Both the position numbers and the translations under genes were made by a program. Shown piece after piece: positions 1-8,022 of a stretch of 32,800 nucleotides of DNA. This stretch comes from a virus: the IMG/VR virus record IMGVR_UViG_3300005613_000249, positions 1-32,800 of that record; one strand, written 5' to 3'. The notes below the pieces were generated by a model, which saw nothing but the letters and a program-made list of their open reading frames with translations, was not told where the DNA came from and ran no database searches. Position 1 is the first letter of the stretch. The number at the start of each line of letters is the position of its first letter.

Positions 1-67
1 AGAAGAAGTAATTCTTCTTGAAAAAGGTACTTATTTTAAATTTGACAAATCTTTTAAATCTATATAG
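1..67 (+). CDS. 3' end of ADP-ribosyltransferase-like gene (continues from the right end)
   Basis: On the circular map this is the last part of the gene at 31938-32744, reading the C-terminal residues up to the TAG at 65-67. It is not a separate gene. The full description is given with the complete copy. Confidence 0.9.
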   Translation, partial: EEVILLEKGTYFKFDKSFKSI

Positions 68-123
68 AATTTATAGATACACGGAGGTATCTATGTATTG
101 TTCTAAAAAAGAATTAAGAGAAA
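1..123. repeat. Direct terminal repeat, left copy (circular-map overlap)
   Basis: These 123 bases are identical, base for base, to 32678-32800. They contain the 3' end of the ADP-ribosyltransferase-like gene and the first codons of the following HTH gene. The repeat lies in ordinary coding sequence, so it is most simply the overlap of a circularly closed assembly. A genuine short terminal redundancy is the alternative. Confidence 0.95.
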
Positions 124-398
124 TTGAAAGTCTTATTAAGAATCATTTTAAAAACAGCACCGAAGTAAAAAATATCTTTACGGATCGAGATATTTTAGAA
201 ACAATTCTCGAAACCTTAAAACCTTACACAGAGCAAAAAACTTTCACGACCTGGAAAATGCATAATAATAAGGAATTTAAAAAAGATTTAAAGATTCTTC
301 CTAAAAAACAAATTAGTAATAAATATGGAATTTCTCTTTCTTCGGTCTATTACCACCTAGGCATGGATAAAAAAATTAGTAATAAATGTTCCTATTAA
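93..398 (+). CDS. Small protein with C-terminal helix-turn-helix
   Basis: This 101-residue basic protein starts at ATG 93, chosen because GGAGG stands just upstream; a TTG further up (18) lies inside the preceding gene and has no such site. The last third, around KKQISNKYGISLSSVYYHLG, has the pattern of a helix-turn-helix recognition unit (I-S-x-x-x-G-I-S-x-x-S-V-x-x-H-L). The rest is charged and probably helical. It follows the ADP-ribosyltransferase-like gene by 25 nt on the circular map and is probably co-transcribed with it. It could be a small DNA-binding regulator of the plus arm. Its 3' end overlaps, in antisense, the last 42 nt of the holin-like gene on the minus strand. The HTH call rests on pattern alone; the gene call is firmer. 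Confidence 0.75.
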   Translation: MYCSKKELREIESLIKNHFKNSTEVKNIFTDRDILETILETLKPYTEQKTFTTWKMHNNKEFKKDLKILPKKQISNKYGISLSSVYYHLGMDKKISNKCSY

Positions 399-512
399 AG
401 ATACTCCAATCACAATTCCAAAAATTTGATATTTGAGAGCGATTAAACTTTTCACATCTCGTTTTAATTCTTTTAGATCGCTTAAAATCATATCTATCAC
501 TTTATCATCCAT
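357..512 (-). CDS. XhlA/holin-like small membrane protein
   Basis: This 51-residue protein was read directly from the sequence. It starts at ATG 512 behind AGGAG at ideal spacing, 16 nt after the upstream gene stops. Residues 1-27 (MDDKVIDMILSDLKELKRDV then a few more) form a charged amphipathic helix of coiled-coil type. Residues 28-49 form one hydrophobic membrane segment ending in a short polar tail. A soluble helix followed by a single transmembrane helix is the plan of the XhlA (haemolysin/holin-associated) family found in phage lysis cassettes. It is the last gene of the long minus arm, directly after the ejection protein genes, a usual place for lysis functions. Its 3' end overlaps the convergent HTH gene by 42 nt. 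No endolysin is recognised beside it. A membrane anchor of other function is possible. Confidence 0.75.
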   Translation of the reverse strand: MDDKVIDMILSDLKELKRDVKSLIALKYQIFGIVIGVSLIGTFITNFFIHA

Positions 513-528
513 AAATCGCTCCTATATT

Positions 529-2331
529 TTAATCTTCTTCAGCTTTCCTCATGTATTTTTTTCTGTATTCCGGGTCTCTAGACATTAGAATTTTATGATT
601 TACAGCATTTTCTTTTTGATCTTGACTTTTAAATATTTGTTCGTACTTAGTTCCTCGTGCTGCTTCCCAGGGTGTTTGTGGAGTATCTTCTGCTTCCCAT
701 GGTTTTTCTTCGGATGTAGGAGGAGAGATAACTTCTTGTGTGAGTTGTTGAGTGACAGCAGGTCTGACGGGTAAAGTATCCAATCCTTTCTGTAACATTC
801 CCCCGACTTTCTCTACTTTCTTTAAAGCTTCTGGTGCATATAAAGCGGCACGAGGTGCGGTATAGTCAAATGCTTTTTTAGCAGCAATAGGAAGTAACAT
901 AGCAGGATTACCTGTAGCTATTCCAGCAGCAGCTCCTAGAGCACCTAAAGTAGTATCCGTTTTAGAGATTGCTCCACGTTTTACCACTTTTCCTGAAGCT
1001 TTATCTATTAAATCCTGTACTTTAGAACCCATGAAGTATTCACGATTAGCTTTAGATAATCGTTCAACAGAACTATCTAATTTACCAAGTAATTCATCAG
1101 GCACTCCATTTTTTCTCAACTCATATCGAAACTCATCCAGATGTTTAAGCATTTTGTCTTTGACATGAGAAACAATATCCCTTCTTACTGTTTTATAAAT
1201 ATCATCCATAATGGAGGGTTTAGCTTTTCCCCAAGTAACTAGTTTATCTAGTTCTTGTCTTATGTTATTTAATTTACCAAGAGAATCTACTTCCCCAGCT
1301 TCCCTCAATTCTTTTATATAGTTACTAACTTTTTTTATTTGAGGCTTATAACCAGGAACTCCTTGTATTTTTTCAAGTACATCTTTTTCTAAATCATTAG
1401 CAACTTTATTAAAGTCATACTTACTTAATTTTTTTAAACTTTTATCAAAACCGGTAAATATCTCAGCAGCTCCTTCATTTCCTTCTTTTTTAAATTTATC
1501 TGCTATTCTTAAGAAATAGTTATCATAAGTTTCTGCTACTTCTCCAATTGTTTTACCAGCTTCTTCCATGGAATCCGCAACTTTATCACTTAATTTTTTA
1601 ACATTACCTGTAAAACCTTTTTCTTTTAAATATGTAGGAAGATCTTCTAAAGCTTTAGTTCTTTTAAGTTTTGTAATATCCCCAGGCGTAGCATCTAATA
1701 GTTCTGTTGCTCCACGTTTAGCAGATTCTTGTGCTCTAGCTGCCATTTTTGGCTTTATAAGTTTATTATATCCCTTACCAACTCCGTGTAAAGCCCCTGC
1801 AGTTATGCCTCCGATAGCAGCTCCTTTTGCTGTATCTTTAGCAGCTTCTTTAAACTCTCCTTTAGTAAGATCAGCTTCACTTGTACCTAATCCAAAAGCA
1901 GCACCTTCAGCTACCGCACGAGGAATTAAAGGTATCTTACCAATTGCTCCAGTTCCTATTGCTCCAGCTATTTCCGAACCAGTCGAAATAGCTGGATGTT
2001 CTTTTTTTAATAAATCTAAATATTTTTGGTGTTTATCACGTTGAGCTTGATATTCCTCTTTTAAATTTACATCCTTATCAAAAATAGATTTAGTTTCACT
2101 ATCAGCTAATCCTAATTTTGCTGCTAAAGCTTTAGCACCTCCCATAAGCTCACTGCTAAAACCTCCCATTCCACCTTCAGAGATTCCTCCAGCAATTGCT
2201 TCTATTTTAGAAGTTTGTTCTTCTGGTAAAATCTCCTCACCGCCCCAATCTTCTTCCCAAGGTGCTTTTTCGGATTCAGCTTGAGGTGCCGAAGCACTCC
2301 AATCTTCTTCCCAAGGTTTTTTATCTTCCAT
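529..2331 (-). CDS. Probable internal virion (DNA-ejection) protein with PWE motifs
   Basis: This 600-residue protein starts at ATG 2331, preceded by GGGAG and overlapping the upstream stop as TAATG; a TTG at 2346 would add five residues without a ribosome site. Both ends carry short acidic, Trp-containing motifs: KPWEEDW and APWEEDW near the N-terminus, KPWEAED and TPWEAAR near the C-terminus. Gly/Ala-rich hydrophobic stretches around residues 120-190 and 460-510 flank a long Lys/Glu-rich, coiled-coil-like centre. The C-terminal tail (…ILMSRDPEYRKKYMR) resembles the endings of podoviral ejection proteins. This gene, the next two upstream and the Hint-tailed gene form a block where podoviruses keep proteins injected with the DNA. 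The role is inferred from composition and position; no enzyme motif is seen. Confidence 0.6.
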   Translation of the reverse strand: MEDKKPWEEDWSASAPQAESEKAPWEEDWGGEEILPEEQTSKIEAIAGGISEGGMGGFSSELMGGAKALAAKLGLADSETKSIFDKDVNLKEEYQAQRDKHQKYLDLLKKEHPAISTGSEIAGAIGTGAIGKIPLIPRAVAEGAAFGLGTSEADLTKGEFKEAAKDTAKGAAIGGITAGALHGVGKGYNKLIKPKMAARAQESAKRGATELLDATPGDITKLKRTKALEDLPTYLKEKGFTGNVKKLSDKVADSMEEAGKTIGEVAETYDNYFLRIADKFKKEGNEGAAEIFTGFDKSLKKLSKYDFNKVANDLEKDVLEKIQGVPGYKPQIKKVSNYIKELREAGEVDSLGKLNNIRQELDKLVTWGKAKPSIMDDIYKTVRRDIVSHVKDKMLKHLDEFRYELRKNGVPDELLGKLDSSVERLSKANREYFMGSKVQDLIDKASGKVVKRGAISKTDTTLGALGAAAGIATGNPAMLLPIAAKKAFDYTAPRAALYAPEALKKVEKVGGMLQKGLDTLPVRPAVTQQLTQEVISPPTSEEKPWEAEDTPQTPWEAARGTKYEQIFKSQDQKENAVNHKILMSRDPEYRKKYMRKAEED

Positions 2332-3860
2332 TAAATCTTCTCCCAAGAATTTTTATCTTTAGGATCTCCTCCTAAAAATTTATATCCATTCTTAACAGTT
2401 CCAACCTCTAACATAGGTCTTCCAATACTTTGTGGAGCGGGTCTCTGATAATTATTCTTCACCATTGAATCTACATAATCATCTACTTTCTTAAAACCTT
2501 GTTTTTCTAATTGTGCTACTTCATTTTTAGGTACTAATTGCATCTCCCCATTCTTATCAACTAAAGTAGTTACTTTGCCTTGTAAAATAGGATTATCTTG
2601 CTCAAATCCATCAAGATTTCCATGTTTAGCTACATAAGCTTGCTGTGCTTCAGCTACTGCCCTATCTTTTAATAAGGTACTTTTAGCACCCATTAAAATA
2701 TTTAAGTTTACTTCGTCATCATTCGATAAAGAAGCTTGGGTTGATTCCCATGCCCTTCTTTCAGCATCCGAGTCAACTGCTTTACTCATTCCAGAGAAAG
2801 TTGAAACCATGTTCTTTAAATTAATATCCCTAAATTTAGCTTCTAAATTCTGAGCGTCTTGAGAAAGATATTTCTTCATTCCAAAACCAGTAGCTAATGG
2901 ACCAGTACCACCAAGAGACTCCCTACTATATTTTAATTGAGAATTAAGAGCATCTTCTACCTTGTCTAAATTCTTAGAAATTTGAGGAATAGCTTCTTGT
3001 GTTGCAGCGTATCTTTCTGCTTGTTTCTGTTCAGTTTTCTTTCCAAATTCTGATGGTTTTCCAGTAATAGCTCTTTCTCTTTGTTCATAATTCCTTTGTT
3101 TCCAATCTTCATCACTCTCATATTTTTTCTTCTTCAAAAATTGATCTATATATACTTTAGCTTGAATTGCATTTGTATCTTCAGGTAGATTAAGTCCTAA
3201 TTCCTTAGCAAAATCTCTAGCTGCGGCGGATTCTTTAGATTCCGGATTCGATGAAGCTATTTTATCTTTAAGAATCATGGAATCTAATTCTCTTTTTCCC
3301 ATGGCATCATATTCTTTTAAGTATTCACCTTCTGAAGCTAAAGCTTCTTTATAAGCTTCTCTACCTTCTTTTTTCTGGTCTTTAATACTTCCCATGGCTT
3401 GAGCAGTATAACCACCTTTCTGACCAGCCATACCAGCCATGGTATCAGCAAATGCTCCTAACCCTTTAGCTAGACCCCCACGCCATCCTTCACCTGCTTC
3501 CTGTGATTTTTTATAAGCTTTTTCTGCTTCTGATAATTTATCTCTTGATTTAGATATTCTAGATAATAGATCCGCTTTATACTCATCCATTACCCTTTCT
3601 CTAGCATCTTTATTAGTACCTATATCTGCAGGTAATTCGCCATATAAAAGACCGTCATCACCCTTCTCCATAGCTCCAATCTCATCATCATCCCAACCAG
3701 AGAAAGGATCCTCTGCAGACATTAATTCCTGAGTAGAAGTTGTCATATCAGGTTCTTGTAATTGAGGTAAATCGAGTTGTTGACCAGATTGAAGTTGCTC
3801 TGAAATTTTTTGTCTTTCAAGTTCTTCAAGAATTTTTGGATCAATACTAAAATTATTCAT
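2331..3860 (-). CDS. Probable internal virion/ejection protein, long helical
   Basis: The 509-residue product starts at ATG 3860, overlapping the upstream stop as TAATG and preceded by AGGA. It is rich in Lys, Glu, Gln and Ala. Predicted coiled coils cover roughly residues 95-125 (KSRDKLSEAEKAYKKSQEAG), 150-190 and 260-310. A Gly/Ala stretch (GGLAKGLGAFADTMAGMAG, about residues 127-147) could associate with membrane, as in other ejection proteins. The N-terminal 70 residues are acidic and Gln-rich and resemble a capsid- or scaffold-binding tail. No catalytic motif was found. The tight coupling to both neighbours argues for production in fixed ratio. The assignment is by composition and position. 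Confidence 0.55.
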   Translation of the reverse strand: MNNFSIDPKILEELERQKISEQLQSGQQLDLPQLQEPDMTTSTQELMSAEDPFSGWDDDEIGAMEKGDDGLLYGELPADIGTNKDARERVMDEYKADLLSRISKSRDKLSEAEKAYKKSQEAGEGWRGGLAKGLGAFADTMAGMAGQKGGYTAQAMGSIKDQKKEGREAYKEALASEGEYLKEYDAMGKRELDSMILKDKIASSNPESKESAAARDFAKELGLNLPEDTNAIQAKVYIDQFLKKKKYESDEDWKQRNYEQRERAITGKPSEFGKKTEQKQAERYAATQEAIPQISKNLDKVEDALNSQLKYSRESLGGTGPLATGFGMKKYLSQDAQNLEAKFRDINLKNMVSTFSGMSKAVDSDAERRAWESTQASLSNDDEVNLNILMGAKSTLLKDRAVAEAQQAYVAKHGNLDGFEQDNPILQGKVTTLVDKNGEMQLVPKNEVAQLEKQGFKKVDDYVDSMVKNNYQRPAPQSIGRPMLEVGTVKNGYKFLGGDPKDKNSWEKI

Positions 3861-5056
3861 TATTTTTCCTCCACCTTTTTCAAGCGGTCATTTAATCTGC
3901 CAACACTTGCTAAAACAGCAGGTAATATCTCTGCATTATTTAATACTTTTAAATTATCTTCCTCACCCTTTAAATCCATTACCGCTTCAGGAAGAATATC
4001 TTCTATATCCTGTGCCATTACTCCAACTTTCTTTCCAGGAGTACCTATCCCTTTTTCAATATCTTCATCCTTATACCTAAAAGAATATCCAGTTAAATCT
4101 TCTAATAAAGCATCAATCTCTTCTGGATTCATTTTAATATCTTTCTTGACATCTTCATCAGATGCTGCAATAATAGCTCCTGCTCCTAACAATCCACTCA
4201 TTCCACCCATGCCAACTTGATTTTGTTGACCAATCATCTGAGCACCAGCTTGATATTGTCCTGCTCTACCAGAAGCAATAGCCATTTGGTTATTGAATTG
4301 TTGCTGAGCCATCTGATTTCTTTGCATTGCTTCTTGATTAGATAACCCAACATTTTGATTCATGAGGTCTTGTCGTGCTCTTAAATTAGCTTCTCTAGCA
4401 GCATTCTGTGCTCTTGCCCTCTCAGCTAACTGAGCTTGTGTATTCTGCACATTAAATTGCTCCAACATTTGCTGTGCCTGAGCAATATTTGCTTGCTCCC
4501 CATATTCCTGACTTCTTATACTCCCCGCAAGTTGTCCTGCTTGTTCCAAAGCCTGAATTTTTCTTTGAGCAGCAATCCCAGCAATTTCAGTATCACGAGC
4601 ACTTCTTCGAGAAGCACCTTCTTGCTGACTGATTAATTTTTGTGCTTGTTCCAAACCACTTCCAGATACACCTCGCATCTGAGCTTGCTGAATAATAGCT
4701 TCTCTTGATCCTCTTTCAGCTACACCTTCTTCTTGTGCAATCCTTGCTAAATCCGCACGATCTTCTGCAGTCATCCCCGTTTTGGATAGCTCTTTCATTC
4801 TTTCCAGAGTTTCCATCTGTTGAGCTTTTAAACGTGGGTCTACATAAATATCTTTATAAGCATTCCCTTGGAGTTTTATGATTTCAGCAAATTCTGGTGT
4901 GATTTCTCCAGCAGAAACTAAACGCTCTAATTCTAAAGGAGAAAGTTGAGGAATTTCCATGCCCGCAAACTGTGCTTGAGCCATCCCCATTTGAGCTGAC
5001 TGACCACCATAGTCAGTAATTCCTAGTGTATCAGTTACTGTTTGGAAAATTCCCAT
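3860..5056 (-). CDS. Virion protein with C-terminal S74 intramolecular chaperone domain
   Basis: This 398-residue protein has a Gln/Ala-rich helical body (residues about 60-290, full of short QAQ/AQ runs) and a compact C-terminal domain from about residue 297. That domain has the Peptidase_S74 signature: SDEDVKKDI, then LTGYSFRYKD, KKVGVMAQDIEDILPEAV and a final leucine-rich helix. The catalytic pair would be Ser299 and Lys304, five residues apart as in the family. In tailspikes and fibres this domain helps trimerise the upstream part and then cuts itself off. Here it sits on a protein resembling an ejection or tail-needle component instead of a fibre. The start at ATG 5056 follows AGGAG. The domain call is confident; the role of the body is not. 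Confidence 0.75.
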   Translation of the reverse strand: MGIFQTVTDTLGITDYGGQSAQMGMAQAQFAGMEIPQLSPLELERLVSAGEITPEFAEIIKLQGNAYKDIYVDPRLKAQQMETLERMKELSKTGMTAEDRADLARIAQEEGVAERGSREAIIQQAQMRGVSGSGLEQAQKLISQQEGASRRSARDTEIAGIAAQRKIQALEQAGQLAGSIRSQEYGEQANIAQAQQMLEQFNVQNTQAQLAERARAQNAAREANLRARQDLMNQNVGLSNQEAMQRNQMAQQQFNNQMAIASGRAGQYQAGAQMIGQQNQVGMGGMSGLLGAGAIIAASDEDVKKDIKMNPEEIDALLEDLTGYSFRYKDEDIEKGIGTPGKKVGVMAQDIEDILPEAVMDLKGEEDNLKVLNNAEILPAVLASVGRLNDRLKKVEEK

Positions 5057-5057
5057 T

Positions 5058-5327
5058 TTACTCTCCTTGAGAGATACTATTCAGAGCAGATAAGTTAGCT
5101 TCTTGAGCTTCTTGAGGACCTTGTGTAAATTTCTCCCTCATTGCTGCTGCCATTTGAGGAGCCATCTGTTTTAATTGTTCCATGGTAATAGTTGGATCCT
5201 TAGCTTTTATTTCATCATAAATTTGAGGAATTTCTTCTTCATCTACAAGCTCTAAAATATCAGGAGCTACATCTAATACTATCTGTGTAAATTGTGCATA
5301 TTCTTCTGGTGATATTTCATTTTCCAT
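5058..5327 (-). CDS. Small acidic virion-region protein, unknown
   Basis: This 89-residue acidic protein starts at ATG 5327 after TGGAG. It is predicted all-helical, with ISPEEYAQFTQIVLDVAPDI followed by an Asp/Glu-rich turn and a Met/Gln-rich helix (EQLKQMAPQMAAAM). It lies 1 nt before the S74 protein gene and 5 nt after the GNAT-like gene, inside the ejection protein block. It may be a minor virion protein or an assembly chaperone for its neighbour. I do not recognise the family. Confidence 0.7.
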   Translation of the reverse strand: MENEISPEEYAQFTQIVLDVAPDILELVDEEEIPQIYDEIKAKDPTITMEQLKQMAPQMAAAMREKFTQGPQEAQEANLSALNSISQGE

Positions 5328-5332
5328 TTTTA

Positions 5333-5665
5333 TTACTCCATTAGTTTACGATAAAAGTAGATTACACCGTTATTAAAATGACTATACTTAAATCTGTTTC
5401 TTAACATCATGTACATAGCACGTTCTGGATTTGTTTGATAAGTTTCTACATTACAAGTCACCTTATCACATTTATTAGCAATACCTATTTCCCCAATCTT
5501 GTCATACATCTTTTTAAAAGCTAATCCAGTACGCTTATCCGGTTTTACATACATATCACCAATATCTAATATATGTGATACTGGATATATCCTATAAGTA
5601 AATATTCCATCTTCAGTCTCTAGAGTCTCATACTCTTTTGTCTCTTTTAGATATTTAGCAAACAC
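5333..5665 (-). CDS. GNAT-fold acetyltransferase-like protein
   Basis: This 110-residue protein starts at GTG 5665, supported by GGAG at good spacing; it overlaps the end of the Hint-tailed gene by 11 nt. The order of segments matches a compact GNAT fold: ILDIGDMYVKPDKRTGLAFK (beta-4 and the acetyl-CoA loop region), a helix, KCDKVTCNVETYQTNPERAM, then LRNRFKYSHFNNGVIYFYRK as the closing strands. The usual Q/RxxGxG/A pyrophosphate loop is weak (KRTGLA), so acetyl-CoA binding is uncertain. Small GNAT-like proteins are common among tail and internal virion genes of podoviruses, where they may be structural. The fold is likely; activity is unproven. Confidence 0.6.
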   Translation of the reverse strand: MFAKYLKETKEYETLETEDGIFTYRIYPVSHILDIGDMYVKPDKRTGLAFKKMYDKIGEIGIANKCDKVTCNVETYQTNPERAMYMMLRNRFKYSHFNNGVIYFYRKLME

Positions 5666-7586
5666 TCTTTAGTTCTCCATGGTTTAAAACAGTTAAACAT
5701 TGATTTAAATCTAAAGATTGTGAATTAGGTACTTCATCATAATCAGCTAATACAACTCCATGTGAAATCATCACATGGTTTTCACATGATAAAGAATAAA
5801 CTTCTGTTACATTATGATCATATACTACCGATGCTTTTCTAGAATTTTCTATTCTCTTCCAGACTCCATCTTCTTTAACAGCATGTTTTCCTGTCACCCA
5901 AATATAAGAGTTTTCTTCATCAGTTGGATAAGAATAAAGAACATCTTCCAAGATATGTTTACTTACAGTGTATACCAGTCCACCTTCAAATAAAATATCC
6001 CCTAATTGAATATCTTTTATTTTCTTATATTTTCCATCCATCATCTTAAATTCTGAATCACCATCGAAACAGGTTACTACATAACCTATTGCCCCACCTA
6101 CAACTGCTCCTGCGGGTCCACCTACTACTCCACCTGCAACAGCTCCTATTATTACTCCTTGACTTTGTTTCTTTTTAGCTTCTTCTTCAGCTTTTCTTGC
6201 TGCTTCTTCAGCAGCTACCGCTGCTAATCTAGCAGCTTCCGCTGCTGCCGCATCTTCTCTAGCTTTTTTTGCTTTAGCTACATCAACTTGAAATGCTTCT
6301 TTATTAAAATCTGCAGCAGGATCTATATAATCTTTATATTTTCCAGCCTGTTCAGAAAAAGGAGTCAAGGTACCAATGCCTCCAGTTAATTCTTCTAATG
6401 CTCTCATTCGAGCATAGTCATCAGCAGAAGCAACATTAGCAGCTTGAATATTCTGATAATCCTGTGGATTCGTAAAATATTTTGATCCACTCGCTAAAAT
6501 ACCTTCTTGAGTACCATAAGTTTTATTAATATAATCTAAATAACTTTCATAATCAGATTTAGCTTTAGCAGAGACTTCGGAAGTATAATCTCTTATCTCT
6601 TGTTCTTCTTTTGTTAGATCAAACTGTTTCCTCATTGCTTCTTTAGTAGCTTTAGTTGTTTCTAATGCTTGCTCATATTCTTGTTGAGACATCTCTCCTA
6701 GACCCTTAATCTGACCTTCAAGTCCAAGACCAGCATCAGCAGCAGCTTGTAGCTGAGCATAAGCTTCTTCATTTCCTGTTAATAGAGCTTCATCTAAAGC
6801 TAGAGCACCTTTAGAAAATCTTCCTGATGGGTTTTCATAAGTTCTGGTCAACAATTCTTGACGACCAGTAATATCTCCGATTAGTCCTGCTGTCCTTTTA
6901 GCTTTTTCTGTATCTCTTAAAGCTTGGGCATAATAATCTTGAGAATATATATCAGTTGGTCCACCATATTCTGCACTATATTGTTTTTTAAATGCATCTG
7001 CATAGGAGAGTTCTTCTTGTGGTGTAAACCCAGCTACATATTCATCATATAGTTTCTGATAATCTTGTTCTTGAACAGGAACTTCACCAGTTTGAGGATA
7101 ATTAGCACCATACCAATCTTCATATTCTTGAGCTTTAGTAGCTGGTTGGTATACACCAGATAAGAAATCTTCTGCTGCACCAGTTTGATATGCTTGTTGA
7201 TCAACTAATGATTCTGTAGCTCTCTTATATAACTCTTGATCTAATTTAGTAGTACCAGCACCAACTGCACTTTTATATTTTTCTCCAGCACCGGTCAGGG
7301 ACTCCTGTGCTCCAGTTATATCCCCAGATATAACACCAGCAGTTTTACCAGCTAACTCTAAAGCTTTCTGTTTGTTCGCTTCCATGTACTTTTGCTGAGT
7401 AGAAACATCTTGTCCCCCAGCAGGAGCAGCAGCTTGACCAGTTCCAGTTTGAGTTACATCTTGGGCACCACCCCCAGCTTGTAGATAATCTCCAGTTTGT
7501 GAAATCTGTTTTACACCTTCACCTTCTGTACCTTGTAAAACATCTTCTTCCTTTTCTTCTTCTAATTTATTAGCTTCATATGCCAT
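5655..7586 (-). CDS. Internal virion/ejection-like protein with glycine zipper and C-terminal Hint (intein-like) domain
   Basis: This 643-residue protein starts at ATG 7586 behind AGGAG. Residues 1-450 are Gln/Gly/Tyr- and Glu-rich with helical stretches. Residues about 445-475 are an Ala/Glu/Lys coiled coil. Residues 479-505 are a Gly-zipper membrane-type segment (IIGAVAGGVVGGPAGAVVGG…). Cys506 opens a 138-residue Hint domain: CFDGDSEFKMMDGKYKKIKD with GDIL, block-B T565-G-K-H568, and the closing VYSLSCENHVMISHGVVL. The Cys1 nucleophile and TxxH are present. The usual C-terminal His-Asn is replaced by Ala-Asp (about residues 614-615), followed by a 28-residue tail. N-terminal thioester cleavage therefore looks possible, but splicing does not. 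The location suggests a protein ejected or membrane-inserted during DNA entry, perhaps released by self-cleavage. Confidence 0.75.
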   Translation of the reverse strand: MAYEANKLEEEKEEDVLQGTEGEGVKQISQTGDYLQAGGGAQDVTQTGTGQAAAPAGGQDVSTQQKYMEANKQKALELAGKTAGVISGDITGAQESLTGAGEKYKSAVGAGTTKLDQELYKRATESLVDQQAYQTGAAEDFLSGVYQPATKAQEYEDWYGANYPQTGEVPVQEQDYQKLYDEYVAGFTPQEELSYADAFKKQYSAEYGGPTDIYSQDYYAQALRDTEKAKRTAGLIGDITGRQELLTRTYENPSGRFSKGALALDEALLTGNEEAYAQLQAAADAGLGLEGQIKGLGEMSQQEYEQALETTKATKEAMRKQFDLTKEEQEIRDYTSEVSAKAKSDYESYLDYINKTYGTQEGILASGSKYFTNPQDYQNIQAANVASADDYARMRALEELTGGIGTLTPFSEQAGKYKDYIDPAADFNKEAFQVDVAKAKKAREDAAAAEAARLAAVAAEEAARKAEEEAKKKQSQGVIIGAVAGGVVGGPAGAVVGGAIGYVVTCFDGDSEFKMMDGKYKKIKDIQLGDILFEGGLVYTVSKHILEDVLYSYPTDEENSYIWVTGKHAVKEDGVWKRIENSRKASVVYDHNVTEVYSLSCENHVMISHGVVLADYDEVPNSQSLDLNQCLTVLNHGELKSVC

Positions 7587-7596
7587 GAGTGATCTC

Positions 7597-8022
7597 CTAG
7601 AAAATCAGTAAATTGAGTTGATATTTATTACTATCCGCTAATCCAGTTACATATTTTATTTTTATGTAACCATCAAGATAATCCCAAAATAAAGTAACTG
7701 GATCTGTAACCACACTATAAGCAGTTAAATCAATTACTCTAACTATGTGTACCCCACTGGGTTTAATTCTTAATGGATTATAAACTTGTTGTATTACCCA
7801 CCCGTCAGTTTTTGGATCTGCAGAAGAATAATCCGATCTAGTAGTAAATTTAATTTCTTTTATTGCTGCAGATATATTTTCTTGAAAAGTAATATCTTTA
7901 TCTAGAGCATAATACACACTACTCATAAAAGAGTTAAGAGGAGTGAGTAATCCGGTAATCCACTCTGGAGCATCTTTAAAATCTTCTCTCATTAAAACTT
8001 TAACAGTTGGTAGTTTAGCCAA
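7597..8022 (-). CDS. Conserved-type virion-associated protein, unknown function
   Basis: This 141-residue protein starts at TTG 8022, supported by a very strong GGGAGG; it overlaps the nozzle gene by 8 nt. The N-terminus (MAKLPTVKVLMREDFKDAPE) and the following LLTPLNSFMSSVYYAL helix resemble a small protein often found among podoviral tail genes. The second half is beta-rich (GWVIQQVYNPLRIKPSGVHI). It lies between the nozzle-like and Hint-tailed genes, so it is probably a minor tail component or tail assembly protein. No enzyme motif is visible. Confidence 0.6.
   Translation of the reverse strand: MAKLPTVKVLMREDFKDAPEWITGLLTPLNSFMSSVYYALDKDITFQENISAAIKEIKFTTRSDYSSADPKTDGWVIQQVYNPLRIKPSGVHIVRVIDLTAYSVVTDPVTLFWDYLDGYIKIKYVTGLADSNKYQLNLLIF

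Noticed and set aside
18-92. Upstream TTG start for the helix-turn-helix gene
   Set aside because: It would overlap the ADP-ribosyltransferase-like gene, and GGAGG clearly marks ATG 93.
1568-2044. 158-aa plus-strand ORF
   Set aside because: It is antisense to the Ala/Gly-rich part of the ejection-like protein and has low-complexity composition.
3810-4220. 136-aa plus-strand ORF
   Set aside because: It is a shadow of the S74 protein gene; the S74 motifs on the minus strand settle the frame.
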